This document shows, piece after piece, positions 34,782 through 43,795 of a stretch of 64,000 nucleotides of DNA. Origin of the DNA: Bacteroidota bacterium (lineage in GTDB: Bacteria; Bacteroidota; Bacteroidia; AKYH767-A; OLB10). Where the stretch lies: NCBI GenBank assembly GCA_016722525.1, contig JADKJB010000001.1, positions 372,001-436,000 of the forward strand, given 5' to 3'. Below the pieces are notes generated by a model that was not told the origin of the DNA, did not search any database, and saw only the letters and a program-made list of their open reading frames with translations. Position 1 is the first letter of the stretch. Each line of letters opens with the position of its first letter. The translations under genes and the position numbers were made by a program.

Positions 34782-37206
34782 TGGTAAACTTATTAATGCT
34801 GGTTAATACTTGTATATTTTCATCAACGTCAATCAATATACTTCCTGCTTCGTCTAATTGATCGACTAATTGAAATGAAGCAGCGAGGATTTCGTTGCAA
34901 ATATAGTTTAAATTGTTACTTACAGGTTTATCGAGCAATGCGTGATTCTTAATCCGCACGCTAATTTTATCGGTGACTTCAAATCCTTTATCTTTTCGTA
35001 TATTCTGAATTCTATTTACTAATTCTCTTGCAATCCCCTCTTCTTTAAGCTCAGTGGAAAGTGTAACATCTAACGCCACAGTTAGTTTACCTTCAGTATT
35101 CACTTCCCATCCTGGGATGTCTTCGGAAATGATTTCGACATCCTCTGACAAAATCTCAAACTGCTGATTTTCAGGACTCAGAATAAAAGCACCTTTTTCC
35201 TCCAGAGTTGCTATATCTTGTTGAGTCATTTGAGAAACGGCATCAGATAAGGACTTCATTAGGGGTCCGGCTTTTTTACCCAGTACTTTAAAGTTAGGTC
35301 TTACCTTTTTTACAAGAATGCCGGTAGTATCGTTAATATACTCTATTTCCTTAACGTTCACTTCTGATAAGATCAGACTTTTTACTGATTCCAATTTCTC
35401 AACAAGTCCGGGTTCTAATGCCGGAATCATCATTCTCTGCAAAGGTTGCCGAACTCTGATATTCACTTTTTTGCGAAGTGCCAATACCATAGAAGAAACC
35501 TTTTGAGCCAGCTCCATTCTTTCTTCGAGTGGCTTATCAATAAGTTTAGAGTTGGCTATGGGAAACTCCGACAAGTGAACGGAAGTAACTGTTTGCTTTT
35601 TAGTGATCGTATTCAAATCACTAAATAGCTGATCTGCATAAAAAGGAGCCACAGGAGACATTAATTGGGCAACAACTTCCAGACAAGTATAAAGAGTTTG
35701 ATATGCGGCAATTTTATCTGTAGAATAATCTCCTTTCCAAAAACGTCTCCGGCACAATCGCACATACCAATTGCTTAAGTGTTCATCCACAAAAGTTTGA
35801 ATTGCACGAGTTGCTTTGGTTGGTTCGTAATCCGCATAACAAGCATCCACAACCAAAATAAGAGAATTCAATTCAGATAAAATCCATCTATCAATTTCAG
35901 GACGTTCGTTTATCAGAATTTCAGGTTCTTTGAAATGGAAGTTGTCAATATTTGCATACAGAACAAAGAAGGAATAGGTATTATAAAGTGTTCCAAAAAA
36001 TTTACGTTGCACTTCTCCAATTCCATCCACATTAAACCGCAAATTGTCCCACGGTTGTGCATTTGAGATTAAATACCACCGGGTAGCATCAGGGCCAAAT
36101 TTCTCCAGAGTTTCAAAAGGATCAGCAGCATTTCCCAAACGCTTCGACATTTTGTTGCCGTTTTTATCAAGGACAAGACCATTTGATACTACATTCTTGA
36201 AAGCAACTGAATCGAACAGCATTACAGCTATTGCGTGAAGTGTAAAAAACCATCCGCGGGTTTGATCTACCCCTTCAGCAATAAAATCAGCCGGAAAAGA
36301 ATTTTTAAACTCTTCCAGATTTTCAAAAGGATAATGCCATTGCGCATAAGGCATAGCGCCTGAATCGAACCAAACATCAATCAGATCTGATTCACGATAC
36401 AATTTTTTTCCTGATGGTGAGACCAAAATAATAGCATCCACAAAAGGGCGGTGCAGATCAAAATCTTTTGATTCAGTATCAAAATTATTTTCTATTCCTG
36501 CTGCTTTTGCATGCTCCAGATACTGATGCAGTTCCTCTATAGAACCAATACAAATCTGTTCTTTACGATCTTCCGATGTCCATACCGGTAGTGGGATACC
36601 CCAGAAACGCGAGCGACTCAGATTCCAGTCGACAAGATTCTCTAACCAGTTTCCAAATCTTCCGGTGCCGGTGGATTCCGGCTTCCAGTTAATGGTTTTA
36701 TTTAACTCTATTAAACGATCCTTACATGCCGTGGTTTTGATAAACCAGGAATCCAGCGGATAATATAAGATCGGCTTATCGGTTCTCCAGCAATGAGGAT
36801 AAGAGTGCTCATAGCGTTCCACCTTGAAAGCTTTGTTTTCCGTTTTGAGTTTTATAGAGATACGCTCATCAACCGAAAGGTACTTATCACGGCCCTGTTT
36901 TTTCTTTTCAATTTCCTTTTCAGCATCGGTAAGATATTCTTCCTTCACATATTCACCGGCAAAATCTGTTACTTCAACAACAAACTTTCCTCTTTTATCA
37001 ACTAACGGAACAAGCGTACCTGTTTCATCCTTAACCATGATAGAACTAATCCCATTGGCATTGGCAACTCGAAAGTCATCGGCACCAAAAACAGATGCAG
37101 TGTGTACGATACCGGTTCCATCCTCAGTAGTAACAAAATCACCAATGATCACTGTAAATGCTTTGCCATTGGGCTGCACATAGGGCATGAGCTGCTCGTA
37201 ATTCAC
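34771..37206 (-). CDS. ileS: Isoleucyl-tRNA synthetase, C-terminal fragment
   Basis: Contains the end of the CP1 editing domain (DGTGIVHTASVFGADDF), CWRTDKPILYYPLDSWFI, the KMSKR loop (NKMSKRLGNAADPFETLEKFG), the anticodon-binding helical domain (from ~DRWILSELNSL) and the Bacteroidota C-terminal extension. It continues the 37203-38159 fragment through GKLLPGVNYEQ when one A is restored in the GGGAAAC at 37218-37224. The combined ~1,130 residues match the family. Charges tRNA-Ile; essential. Confidence 0.93.
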   Translation of the reverse strand: MNYEQLMPYVQPNGKAFTVIIGDFVTTEDGTGIVHTASVFGADDFRVANANGISSIMVKDETGTLVPLVDKRGKFVVEVTDFAGEYVKEEYLTDAEKEIEKKKQGRDKYLSVDERISIKLKTENKAFKVERYEHSYPHCWRTDKPILYYPLDSWFIKTTACKDRLIELNKTINWKPESTGTGRFGNWLENLVDWNLSRSRFWGIPLPVWTSEDRKEQICIGSIEELHQYLEHAKAAGIENNFDTESKDFDLHRPFVDAIILVSPSGKKLYRESDLIDVWFDSGAMPYAQWHYPFENLEEFKNSFPADFIAEGVDQTRGWFFTLHAIAVMLFDSVAFKNVVSNGLVLDKNGNKMSKRLGNAADPFETLEKFGPDATRWYLISNAQPWDNLRFNVDGIGEVQRKFFGTLYNTYSFFVLYANIDNFHFKEPEILINERPEIDRWILSELNSLILVVDACYADYEPTKATRAIQTFVDEHLSNWYVRLCRRRFWKGDYSTDKIAAYQTLYTCLEVVAQLMSPVAPFYADQLFSDLNTITKKQTVTSVHLSEFPIANSKLIDKPLEERMELAQKVSSMVLALRKKVNIRVRQPLQRMMIPALEPGLVEKLESVKSLILSEVNVKEIEYINDTTGILVKKVRPNFKVLGKKAGPLMKSLSDAVSQMTQQDIATLEEKGAFILSPENQQFEILSEDVEIISEDIPGWEVNTEGKLTVALDVTLSTELKEEGIARELVNRIQNIRKDKGFEVTDKISVRIKNHALLDKPVSNNLNYICNEILAASFQLVDQLDEAGSILIDVDENIQVLTSINKFTNGS

Positions 37207-38159
37207 TCCCGGAAGCAGTTTCCCTGTACTTCAGCTAATACCTGGAAAGGAATCACTTTGTCACCAAGCTTGTATTCATCAAAAGGAATTTCATTTCCTT
37301 TTGATGAGAAATATTTTGCAACTAATTCTTTCGCTAGTACTACTGTAATCGGAATACCGGTGTAGGGATTGTAGGTTTTAATAATTGAGTAATTGATTTT
37401 TTCACCCACAGCCAATGCACAGTTAGCAGGAAGCGTCCATGGAGTGGTGGTCCAAGCAAGGAAATACAATTCTGTATCCACATCCTTAAACAGAAATTCG
37501 GAATGTGATTCGCGTTTAACTTTAAATTGAGCTACAACGGAAGTATCCTTTACATTACGATACGTGCCGGGCTGATTTAGTTCGTGTGAACTTAAACCGG
37601 TTCCTGCAGCCGGTGAATAGGGTTGAATCGTGTAGCCTTTATAGAGCAAATCTTTCTCATACAGTTTCTTCAAAAGACTCCATACCGATTCAATGTAATT
37701 ATTTTCAAAAGTGATATAAGGATGATCGAGATCGACCCAGTAGCCCATTTTACGGGTGAGGTCATCCCAAACTTCCTTATATTTCATCACCTCGCGGCGA
37801 CAGGCTTTGTTATAATCTTCGATGGATATTTTTTTACCGATATCTTCTTTGGTGATACCGAGTGTTTTCTCCACACTCAATTCAATGGGAAGTCCGTGCG
37901 TATCCCAACCACCTTTGCGTTTTACCTGAAATCCTTTCAGAGTTTTGTAACGACAAAAAATATCTTTAATAGCCCGGGCCATGACATGGTGAATTCCGGG
38001 CAAACCGTTTGCAGAAGGGGGACCTTCATAAAAAGTAAAAGCCGGTTTTCCTTCGCGGGATGAAATGCTTTGGGCAAATACATCCTCCTTCAGCCACTTT
38101 TCAAGTACCTGCTTCCCTATTTCAGGGAGATCGAGCTTTTTGTATTCGGGATAATTCAT
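37203..38159 (-). CDS. ileS: Isoleucyl-tRNA synthetase, N-terminal fragment
   Basis: The class I catalytic half: FYEGPPSANGLPGIHHVMAR (HIGH-type motif), RKGGWDTHGLPIELSVEK, and the start of CP1 with AWTTTPWTLPANCALAVG. The last five residues (NCFRE) before the stop are out of frame. The gene is preceded by a 166-bp spacer carrying the divergent promoter region of the 38326 ATPase. Confidence 0.93.
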   Translation of the reverse strand: MNYPEYKKLDLPEIGKQVLEKWLKEDVFAQSISSREGKPAFTFYEGPPSANGLPGIHHVMARAIKDIFCRYKTLKGFQVKRKGGWDTHGLPIELSVEKTLGITKEDIGKKISIEDYNKACRREVMKYKEVWDDLTRKMGYWVDLDHPYITFENNYIESVWSLLKKLYEKDLLYKGYTIQPYSPAAGTGLSSHELNQPGTYRNVKDTSVVAQFKVKRESHSEFLFKDVDTELYFLAWTTTPWTLPANCALAVGEKINYSIIKTYNPYTGIPITVVLAKELVAKYFSSKGNEIPFDEYKLGDKVIPFQVLAEVQGNCFRE

Positions 38160-38256
38160 CTTTTAAAAAGGAGGTGCGAAGGTAGTGAAAAAAGAGGATT
38201 TAGCAGTAGCCGGCACCTACTTCAGGGCCTTCAGAAACTAATTCGAATTAATATCG

Positions 38257-38301
38257 TTACATAAAACATGTTACATAAAATATGTAACATGTTTTATGTA
38301 A
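38257..38301. promoter_or_regulatory. Perfect 21-bp palindrome (candidate operator)
   Basis: Two perfect 21-bp arms (outer part TTACATAAAACATGTTACA) separated by AAA. Each arm contains the smaller dyad ACATGT. It ends 24 bp before the ATPase ATG and lies where the -33 region of the TAATTTTG -7 box should be. It is AT-rich with no T tract on the exit side, so it is more like an operator than a terminator. Confidence 0.7.
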
Positions 38302-38313
38302 TCAAATTTATAC

Positions 38314-38321
38314 TAATTTTG
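38314..38321 (+). promoter_or_regulatory. -7 box of the ATPase gene
   Basis: TAATTTTG matches TAnnTTTG only 4 bp before the ATG at 38326, so the transcript would be nearly leaderless. The palindrome at 38257-38301 covers the expected -33 position. Confidence 0.5.
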
Positions 38322-38325
38322 TGTC

Positions 38326-38637
38326 ATGAATACAAGTAACCCATTCTTAATCAGCGGATACCAATCTCCAAATGAATTCTGCGACCGTGAATCGGAGACT
38401 GATCGGATTCGTGAGGCCATCCATAATGGGAGAAATTTGACTCTGATTTCATGGAGGAGAATGGGGAAAACCGGGTTAATTCATCATACTTTTCATTTAA
38501 TGGGTAAGGAAAAAGACCTGAGTTTTTTCTATGTGGATTTGTTGCCCACACTCAGTCTGGCTGACTTTATAAGGGAATTCAGCAAGGCGGTGATTGGGAA
38601 GCTGGATTCACCCACTTCAAAAATTATAAAAAAATAG
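38326..38637 (+). CDS. Archaeal-type AAA ATPase, N-terminal fragment
   Basis: First 104 residues of a P-loop ATPase spanning 38326-39449. It has FLISGYQSPNEFCDRESETDRI, then the Walker A variant SWRRMGKTGLIHHTF. A missing A in the A-run near 38629-38635 (IIKK-I-GTLLSHLRPT) ends the frame early. These MNS/STAND-like 'ATP-binding proteins' are common, mobile and of unclear role. Some relate to defence or toxin-antitoxin-like systems. Confidence 0.75.
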   Translation: MNTSNPFLISGYQSPNEFCDRESETDRIREAIHNGRNLTLISWRRMGKTGLIHHTFHLMGKEKDLSFFYVDLLPTLSLADFIREFSKAVIGKLDSPTSKIIKK

Positions 38638-38645
38638 GAACACTT

Positions 38646-39449
38646 TTGAGCCATCTCCGGCCAACAATTACGTATGACAACCTCACCGGAGAACCATCGA
38701 TCCTGTTTGATTTTGTGGATGCCGGGAATGAAGAAAATACACTTGAACAAATTTTCAATTATCTGGAATCGCAGAATAAAAAAATTGTAATTGCATTAGA
38801 CGAGTTTCAGCAGATTCTTAAATATTCTGAACAAAATACAGAAGCATTGCTGAGATCGTTCATTCAAAGATCCAAAAACATTTTGTTCATATTCTCTGGT
38901 AGTCGTAAGCATTTACTGGAGGCTATGTTTCGGGATTCGGGCAGGCCATTTTATAATAGCACAGAAATGCTGTTCCTCGAAAAAATCAATACAGATGCAT
39001 ACCACCCTTTCATCAGTAAAAAATTTAAAGAAGGGGGAAAGAAAATTGCTCCGGAACAGATTGATCAGCTTTTGGAATGGTGCCGTGTTCACACCTGGTA
39101 TGTTCAATATGTTTGCAACAGACTTTACTCGCTTCCAAAAAATGTAATTGATGTGAATATCCTGCATCAAATGATGGTTACAATTCTTGAAGAAAACGAA
39201 CCGGGTTATTACGGATACCGAAACCTTCTTACCTCATTTCAATGGAAAGTACTGAATGCAATTGCACAAGAAAAAAACTTGACAGAACCAAATGGAAAAA
39301 AATTTCTAACAAAGTATCAACTTGGGGCGGCGAGTTCCGTTTCGCTCGCCATCGAAGCACTTTTAGATAAAGAACTTATTTATCGCGAAAACGATATTTT
39401 CAATGTTTACGATGTTTTTCTCTCCCGGTGGATGGAGCGAAAGGTCTGA
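38646..39449 (+). CDS. Archaeal-type AAA ATPase, C-terminal fragment
   Basis: Contains Walker B with the family's downstream residues (KKIVIALDEFQQILKYS), sensor-1-like ILFIFSGSRKHLLEAMF, and the C-terminal winged-helix region (LTSFQWKVLNAIAQEKN...FLTKYQLGAASSVSLAIEAL). Joined to the upstream fragment it gives ~374 residues, the usual length. The 3' end overlaps the convergent SET-domain gene by 43 bp. Confidence 0.78.
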   Translation: MSHLRPTITYDNLTGEPSILFDFVDAGNEENTLEQIFNYLESQNKKIVIALDEFQQILKYSEQNTEALLRSFIQRSKNILFIFSGSRKHLLEAMFRDSGRPFYNSTEMLFLEKINTDAYHPFISKKFKEGGKKIAPEQIDQLLEWCRVHTWYVQYVCNRLYSLPKNVIDVNILHQMMVTILEENEPGYYGYRNLLTSFQWKVLNAIAQEKNLTEPNGKKFLTKYQLGAASSVSLAIEALLDKELIYRENDIFNVYDVFLSRWMERKV

Positions 39450-39739
39450 TTTTTAAACTCTTTCAGTATTTCCCTTGCTACAACTCCCAATTTCAGGTAC
39501 TTTTCCTGGAAAATGACTGGTATCTGATCGAAGCCCGCTATCAGTTTCCGGCAGCCATTAGAACTGCAATTGCATTTGAAAATGAAAGAGTTACCATTAA
39601 AAAGGGTTGAATAATCGACAGTAATTCGTTCACCCGGCTCGATTCGATCGATTACGATAAGTTGATTGTCACCATTGATACCACAATTGGGATAACAGGA
39701 GTGCCATATTCCTGCTTTCTTTGCTTCGTCTACATTCAT
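39407..39739 (-). CDS. SET-domain protein (N-terminally short)
   Basis: 110 residues with the C-terminal SET signature: WHSCYPNCGI (cofactor pseudoknot, NHSC-like), IEPGERITVDYS (substrate/catalytic Tyr), and a post-SET-like cysteine set FKCNCSSNGCR. The N-terminal half of a SET domain (GxG strand) is absent, so it is either truncated or an unusually small form. Family members are protein-lysine methyltransferases. Transcribed divergently from the XRE gene at 39851. Confidence 0.7.
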   Translation of the reverse strand: MNVDEAKKAGIWHSCYPNCGINGDNQLIVIDRIEPGERITVDYSTLFNGNSFIFKCNCSSNGCRKLIAGFDQIPVIFQEKYLKLGVVAREILKEFKNQTFRSIHRERKTS

Positions 39740-39793
39740 AAAAACGATTTTAAAAGTTAAACCTGAAAAACTGATCTATTTACAAAATTAACA

Positions 39794-39824
39794 TATTGTC
39801 AATAGAATAAGCAAATTGACAATA
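39794..39824. promoter_or_regulatory. Inverted repeat between SET and XRE genes
   Basis: TATTGTCAAT (39794-39803) and ATTGACAATA (39815-39824) are perfect inverted copies separated by 11 bp. A third half-site, AATTGAC, follows at ~39831. Spacing near two helical turns fits a dimeric repressor site. The adjacent XRE protein is the obvious candidate, acting on itself and perhaps on the divergent SET gene. Confidence 0.6.
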
Positions 39825-39850
39825 AAATAAAATTGACTTTCGCATGCATC

Positions 39851-40198
39851 ATGCATGTAGGAAAAAAAATCAGGCATTTCAGGGTTATTAAGGGGTGGTC
39901 GCAACAACAATTAGCCGATCTGATCCATAAAGCACGGCCACTTATTTCGCATATCGAGTCCACCGGAAAAGTGAACCATGATACGCTCATGAGTATTTGC
40001 AAAGCATTAAAAATCTCCCCTGACCTTTTCCACTCTGCTTCCGATGAACCATTTCCTGATTATTCTTTTCAGTCGCCTGATATGAGGTTGCTTAAAGCAG
40101 AAAACGAACGCCTTCTCGCCGAACTCAAACTCAAAGATGAAATTATTTCCATGTTGAAAAGTCATAATAAAGAGCTTTCAGCAAGAAAGAAGAAGTAA
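39851..40198 (+). CDS. XRE-family transcriptional regulator
   Basis: ~115 residues. The helix-turn-helix covers ~1-62 (IRHFRVIKGWSQQQLADLIHKARPLISHIESTGKVNHDTL), followed by a C-terminal coiled coil rich in Glu/Lys/Leu (LLKAENERLLAELKLKDEIISML). Start M at 39851 is preferred over 39833 because the HTH family starts near MxxGKKIR. It probably binds the inverted repeat just upstream. Confidence 0.85.
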   Translation: MHVGKKIRHFRVIKGWSQQQLADLIHKARPLISHIESTGKVNHDTLMSICKALKISPDLFHSASDEPFPDYSFQSPDMRLLKAENERLLAELKLKDEIISMLKSHNKELSARKKK

Positions 40199-40370
40199 CT
40201 GTTTTTCTACCCAGCAGAAAACAATTTTCAAAATGCAGTGTTTCAGTTAACTGTAACAAGTCTATTATTCACTGATCGGCAAATCAAGTTCTTAGATTTG
40301 ATAATGAAGATTGCCATTGATAATGTCAATTAAAATTGCTACTTTTAGTCGATCAATAAAATAACCCATC

Positions 40371-40967
40371 ATGGAAACTAAATCATTCAAGGATAAATTA
40401 GGAAAGCTTATCAATAAAGCAGAAACTGAAATTGATGAATTAAGAGTGAAAATTTCTTTGGGCAAAATGAACGGAGCCGATCTTTTTGAAGATATGAAAA
40501 AGGAGTTGCGTGATTCCTTTCATGAAATTACCATTGAGCTTAAATCAGAAAGCAATGACATTGCTTTATCGATAAAGAAAAATATTGAAGAATTGCAACT
40601 TCAACTCGCACTTGGAAAAGCGGAAGCACTTGATGCTTATGAAGATCAAAAATCGAAAATAAATAAATCCATTAATAGCATTGAACATGATATTCGCAGT
40701 ACAAAACAAGAATTATCTTACGATGCCAGATTAAAGATTCAAAATGAGCTTGAAAAGTTTCGTTTGAAAATGGAAGTACTTCAAATTCGCTATGAATTGG
40801 GGCGTCTTGATTTGAAAGACAATGTTGAAACCAAAAAGCAAAAATTTAAAAAAGATTTTGATCAGCTTTTAGATACCTTGAAAGAGGAGACTTCTGAAAA
40901 AGTAGAGGAGTATGGCGAAAATTTAAAAAACGCCTATGATGCGTTGCGCAAATCACTTCAATCGTAA
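40371..40967 (+). CDS. Repetitive coiled-coil protein
   Basis: 198 residues, almost entirely alpha-helical and charged. Three internal repeats are visible: 'IDELRVKISLGKMNGADLFE', 'IEELQLQLALGKAEALDAYE' and 'MEVLQIRYELGRLDLKDNVE', each with an 'L-x-L-G-(K/R)-x4-D' core and spaced by ~60-70 residues of helix. No signal peptide or membrane segment. Function not recognised. It follows the XRE gene after a 172-bp gap. Confidence 0.7.
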   Translation: METKSFKDKLGKLINKAETEIDELRVKISLGKMNGADLFEDMKKELRDSFHEITIELKSESNDIALSIKKNIEELQLQLALGKAEALDAYEDQKSKINKSINSIEHDIRSTKQELSYDARLKIQNELEKFRLKMEVLQIRYELGRLDLKDNVETKKQKFKKDFDQLLDTLKEETSEKVEEYGENLKNAYDALRKSLQS

Positions 40968-41092
40968 ATTCAATTGTTTGATTCGATTGTAAATTCAATT
41001 GTAACTCGATAGTACGATTATTGTTCTATCAAACCAACCACTAAATCAACCCATTGAATCAAACCACTGATTTACCCATTGGATTAACCTAT

Positions 41093-41827
41093 TTATTCTA
41101 ATTCAAATTCGGCTCTGGTTTCGAAGCGTATTTTAATTTTCTCGAAAGGCATAGAAGTTTCTCCTCCGTAAGCAGCGCCATCATTTTGCATTTCCATCAT
41201 TGCCATGTTGGATGTTTTCATCATCATCGGATAAGGAGTGCCATTATCAATTTCTTCTATCAGCAAAGCTCCACCTAGTTTTTCACCAATACTTTGGGAA
41301 AGATATAATGCTTTATCCTTTGCGGCTTGGGTTGCTTTAATCTTAACCTCTTTGCGGAAGGTTTCCATTTTAGAGTGATCCATTTTACTGATATACATGT
41401 TTAAAACCGCATTGTCGTTGAGACGAGGTATCAGGTCATCGATCATTTTAGTGGACGAAAATTTAATAACGTAGGTGATGTTGGCAATAAAATCTGGTTC
41501 CTGTTTCTTTTTACGTACATACCAATCGCTATAGGCATTTCCGGCCATCCCATCAACTCTTATACTCTCTTTCAGGATACCTGATTTGGCACAAGCTTCA
41601 AGAAATTCTTTTTTTATGACTTCAATTCCTATCTTTTCCTTTTTGTTATTCTGGTATTCTCTCAAAACGAAGTTGACATAAATCTCATCAGGATCAACTT
41701 CCATTTCGGAGCTGCCTGTGACAACTATTTTTTTGATTTTGGGCTGTTGAATTACAGTCTGGGCCGTTGCAAGTGAGACAATAGAAAATAAAATTGTACA
41801 AAGCAGCAATACTTTTAGATGTTTCAT
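41093..41827 (-). CDS. SIMPL (DUF541) domain exported protein
   Basis: 244 residues. A signal peptide (MKHLKVLLLCTILFSIVSLATAQ) is followed by a DUF541/SIMPL domain: KKIVVTGSSEMEVDPDEIYV, then FxxAxxKSGI and KATQAAKDKALYLSQSIGEKLG, the family's conserved 'A...KA..lA...G' helix. Periplasmic or cell-envelope protein of unknown role; relatives form oligomeric rings. TACTTTTG at 41859-41852 (minus) fits a -7 promoter box. Confidence 0.88.
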   Translation of the reverse strand: MKHLKVLLLCTILFSIVSLATAQTVIQQPKIKKIVVTGSSEMEVDPDEIYVNFVLREYQNNKKEKIGIEVIKKEFLEACAKSGILKESIRVDGMAGNAYSDWYVRKKKQEPDFIANITYVIKFSSTKMIDDLIPRLNDNAVLNMYISKMDHSKMETFRKEVKIKATQAAKDKALYLSQSIGEKLGGALLIEEIDNGTPYPMMMKTSNMAMMEMQNDGAAYGGETSMPFEKIKIRFETRAEFELE

Positions 41828-42072
41828 ATTTGTTATTTTGTTTTTGAATTACAAAAGTAATAACGTTTGAGTGAATATAAAATTCTCTCAAAATTAAAAA
41901 TTTGTTTCGTATCGGCAGAATTCTCATCTAGGCTCTCGCTCAACCAGATAGTTTGTTTTCCTCACAATAAAAAGATGACGGTTCAACAAAACTGCTGTAT
42001 TATTAATATCTAACAATTTAAAATAAAAAATATAAAATGAAAAAAAAAGAGCATTGGCAGAAGCAATAAAAA

Positions 42073-42789
42073 TCAATCTCTGGAAATAGAAGCTAAAATA
42101 GATTTTTTAAAATAAATTGGATCGGGAAAATAAACAAAGAGACAAGATCCATCGTGAATAGTATTAATAATAGGAGTTGCAAGTTCAGAGGCTACAGCGG
42201 GGCAACCAAAACTTCTTCCCAGCCTTCCAGTATTTTTAATAAAAGATTCACTAACGTAATCAGCTCCATGCAGCACAATAGCTCTGTCAAGAGCTTCATC
42301 ATTGAAACCGGGCTCTTGTCCGAGCAACTGTAACGAAAGGCCATGCTTACCATTATAAACATTTCCGGTCACGTAAAATCCTAAACTACTTTGCAATGAA
42401 CTAGGGATATTAGAGAAATGTGTTGCATACAAATCACCGGAATTCTTTCCATGAGCTACATAGGTATTGAAAAGTAATTTTCTGGATTTCAGATCTACAA
42501 TGTACATACGTTTATTAGTAGATGGTTGCGATAGATCTACGATAGTGACCAGATTAGAAGCTGATAACTTATTTTCATGATCCAGTTTCTGATGACCTTC
42601 TAAAGCAGTTTTAAAAATCGCAACATCGAGTCCGAGAGCATCGAGCTGTAAATCGGCATACAAATCGTTGATGAACCGGGAAGTTGAATTGGAACTGATA
42701 AACGACATTTTGCCGTTAATCACTTGAAAGGGAATGCTGACTGATAGCATCATGATAATCAGTACCACTAATCCTTTTGATCGTTTCAT
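42073..42789 (-). CDS. Murein L,D-transpeptidase-like catalytic domain protein
   Basis: 238 residues with an N-terminal export signal (GLVVLIIMMLSVSIPFQVI). The C-terminal catalytic part has VLHGADYVSES (His174) and GRLGRSFGCPAV (Cys196), the His/Cys arrangement of the YkuD-like 'murein L,D-transpeptidase catalytic domain' family. Probably acts in peptidoglycan cross-linking or trimming in the periplasm. Confidence 0.88.
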   Translation of the reverse strand: MKRSKGLVVLIIMMLSVSIPFQVINGKMSFISSNSTSRFINDLYADLQLDALGLDVAIFKTALEGHQKLDHENKLSASNLVTIVDLSQPSTNKRMYIVDLKSRKLLFNTYVAHGKNSGDLYATHFSNIPSSLQSSLGFYVTGNVYNGKHGLSLQLLGQEPGFNDEALDRAIVLHGADYVSESFIKNTGRLGRSFGCPAVASELATPIINTIHDGSCLFVYFPDPIYFKKSILASISRD

Positions 42790-42806
42790 GTGATTTCAGA
42801 TTTTTA

Positions 42807-42814
42807 CAAAGATA
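42807..42814 (-). promoter_or_regulatory. -7 box of the L,D-transpeptidase gene
   Basis: On the minus strand TATCTTTG (TAnnTTTG) lies 17 bp before the ATG at 42789. The rest of the 308-bp spacer to 43097 is AT-rich with nothing else recognised. Confidence 0.45.
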
Positions 42815-43097
42815 GGTCATGAACGTGAAATGTAAGTGAACTGCTTTAATATAATATTGATATTCAATTATTTATATTTCTTAAAAGTGGTGAAACCTCT
42901 TCTATTTGGTTTATTTTGATCTTAAAATCCCTGGTGTTTAAAGGGGAAAATACACTGCTATTTCAACATATAGCTAAGCGCTTCATTTTTGAAAAACTGG
43001 AAAAATACTGCTCTAAAAAAACCTAAGTAAAATTGAATAGTTAAAATTAGACATTCGTAATTGGTGGGGATGATAAAGTAATGTGGTCAAATACGCT

Positions 43098-43553
43098 TCA
43101 GTTATACATTCCCGACTCAAACCCTGCATCGATATGTAACTGCCCAGATGAGGAGGCAACAGCTAACTGATCACAGCGTTCATTTTCCGGATGGTTATTA
43201 TGGCCTTTGATCCATTTAAACTTCACCTGATGTTCGTTATAAATTAAAAGGAACCGTTTCCAGAGATCTGCATTTTTTTTACCGTGAAAATTTTTCTTCA
43301 CCCAGCCAAACACCCACCCTTTTTCAACTGAATCGACAACATATTTGCTATCAGAAAAAACAATTACCTGTTCCCCTTTTTTTTTCAGGGATTCCAAACC
43401 TATGATCACACTCAATAACTCCATTCTATTATTGGTAGTCATTCTAAAACCTTGCGAGAGCTCTTTTCGGTGGGGCCCGGAAATTAAAATAGTTCCATAT
43501 CCTCCCGGCCCAGGGTTCCCACGAGATGACCCATCAGTAAAAATATTAATCAT
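43098..43553 (-). CDS. rnhA: Ribonuclease HI
   Basis: 151 residues; degrades the RNA strand of RNA-DNA hybrids. Catalytic residues are in place: IFTDGSSRGNPGPGGYG (Asp7), NNRMELLSVI (Glu45), VFSDSKYVVDSV (Asp68), and WIKGHNNHPENERCDQLA near the C-terminus. Normal length. The upstream gap holds the promoter region of the plus-strand DUF4402 gene. Confidence 0.96.
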   Translation of the reverse strand: MINIFTDGSSRGNPGPGGYGTILISGPHRKELSQGFRMTTNNRMELLSVIIGLESLKKKGEQVIVFSDSKYVVDSVEKGWVFGWVKKNFHGKKNADLWKRFLLIYNEHQVKFKWIKGHNNHPENERCDQLAVASSSGQLHIDAGFESGMYN

Positions 43554-43795
43554 ACATTATTTAAAAAGCGGTTATAATTTACTTGCAATTGGAATTTAAA
43601 TATATCCATATCCAGTGCAAAAATACGAATATCTATTCTATAAGTTCAACCAACCGATCTTCCAAGAAATGGCAGTATTACATTGTTTATTAGTAGTTTA
43701 TGGAAATAATACCTGTTGAATGAAACCCTAAGAGTTGTTTTTCGATATAAGTGACACTATTAATAATTTTAAAAAACAATTTTAAAAAAAAGAAA

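Noticed and set aside
37623..38063. 146-residue plus-strand frame opposite ileS
   Set aside because: Antisense to the conserved catalytic domain of ileS, with no independent features.
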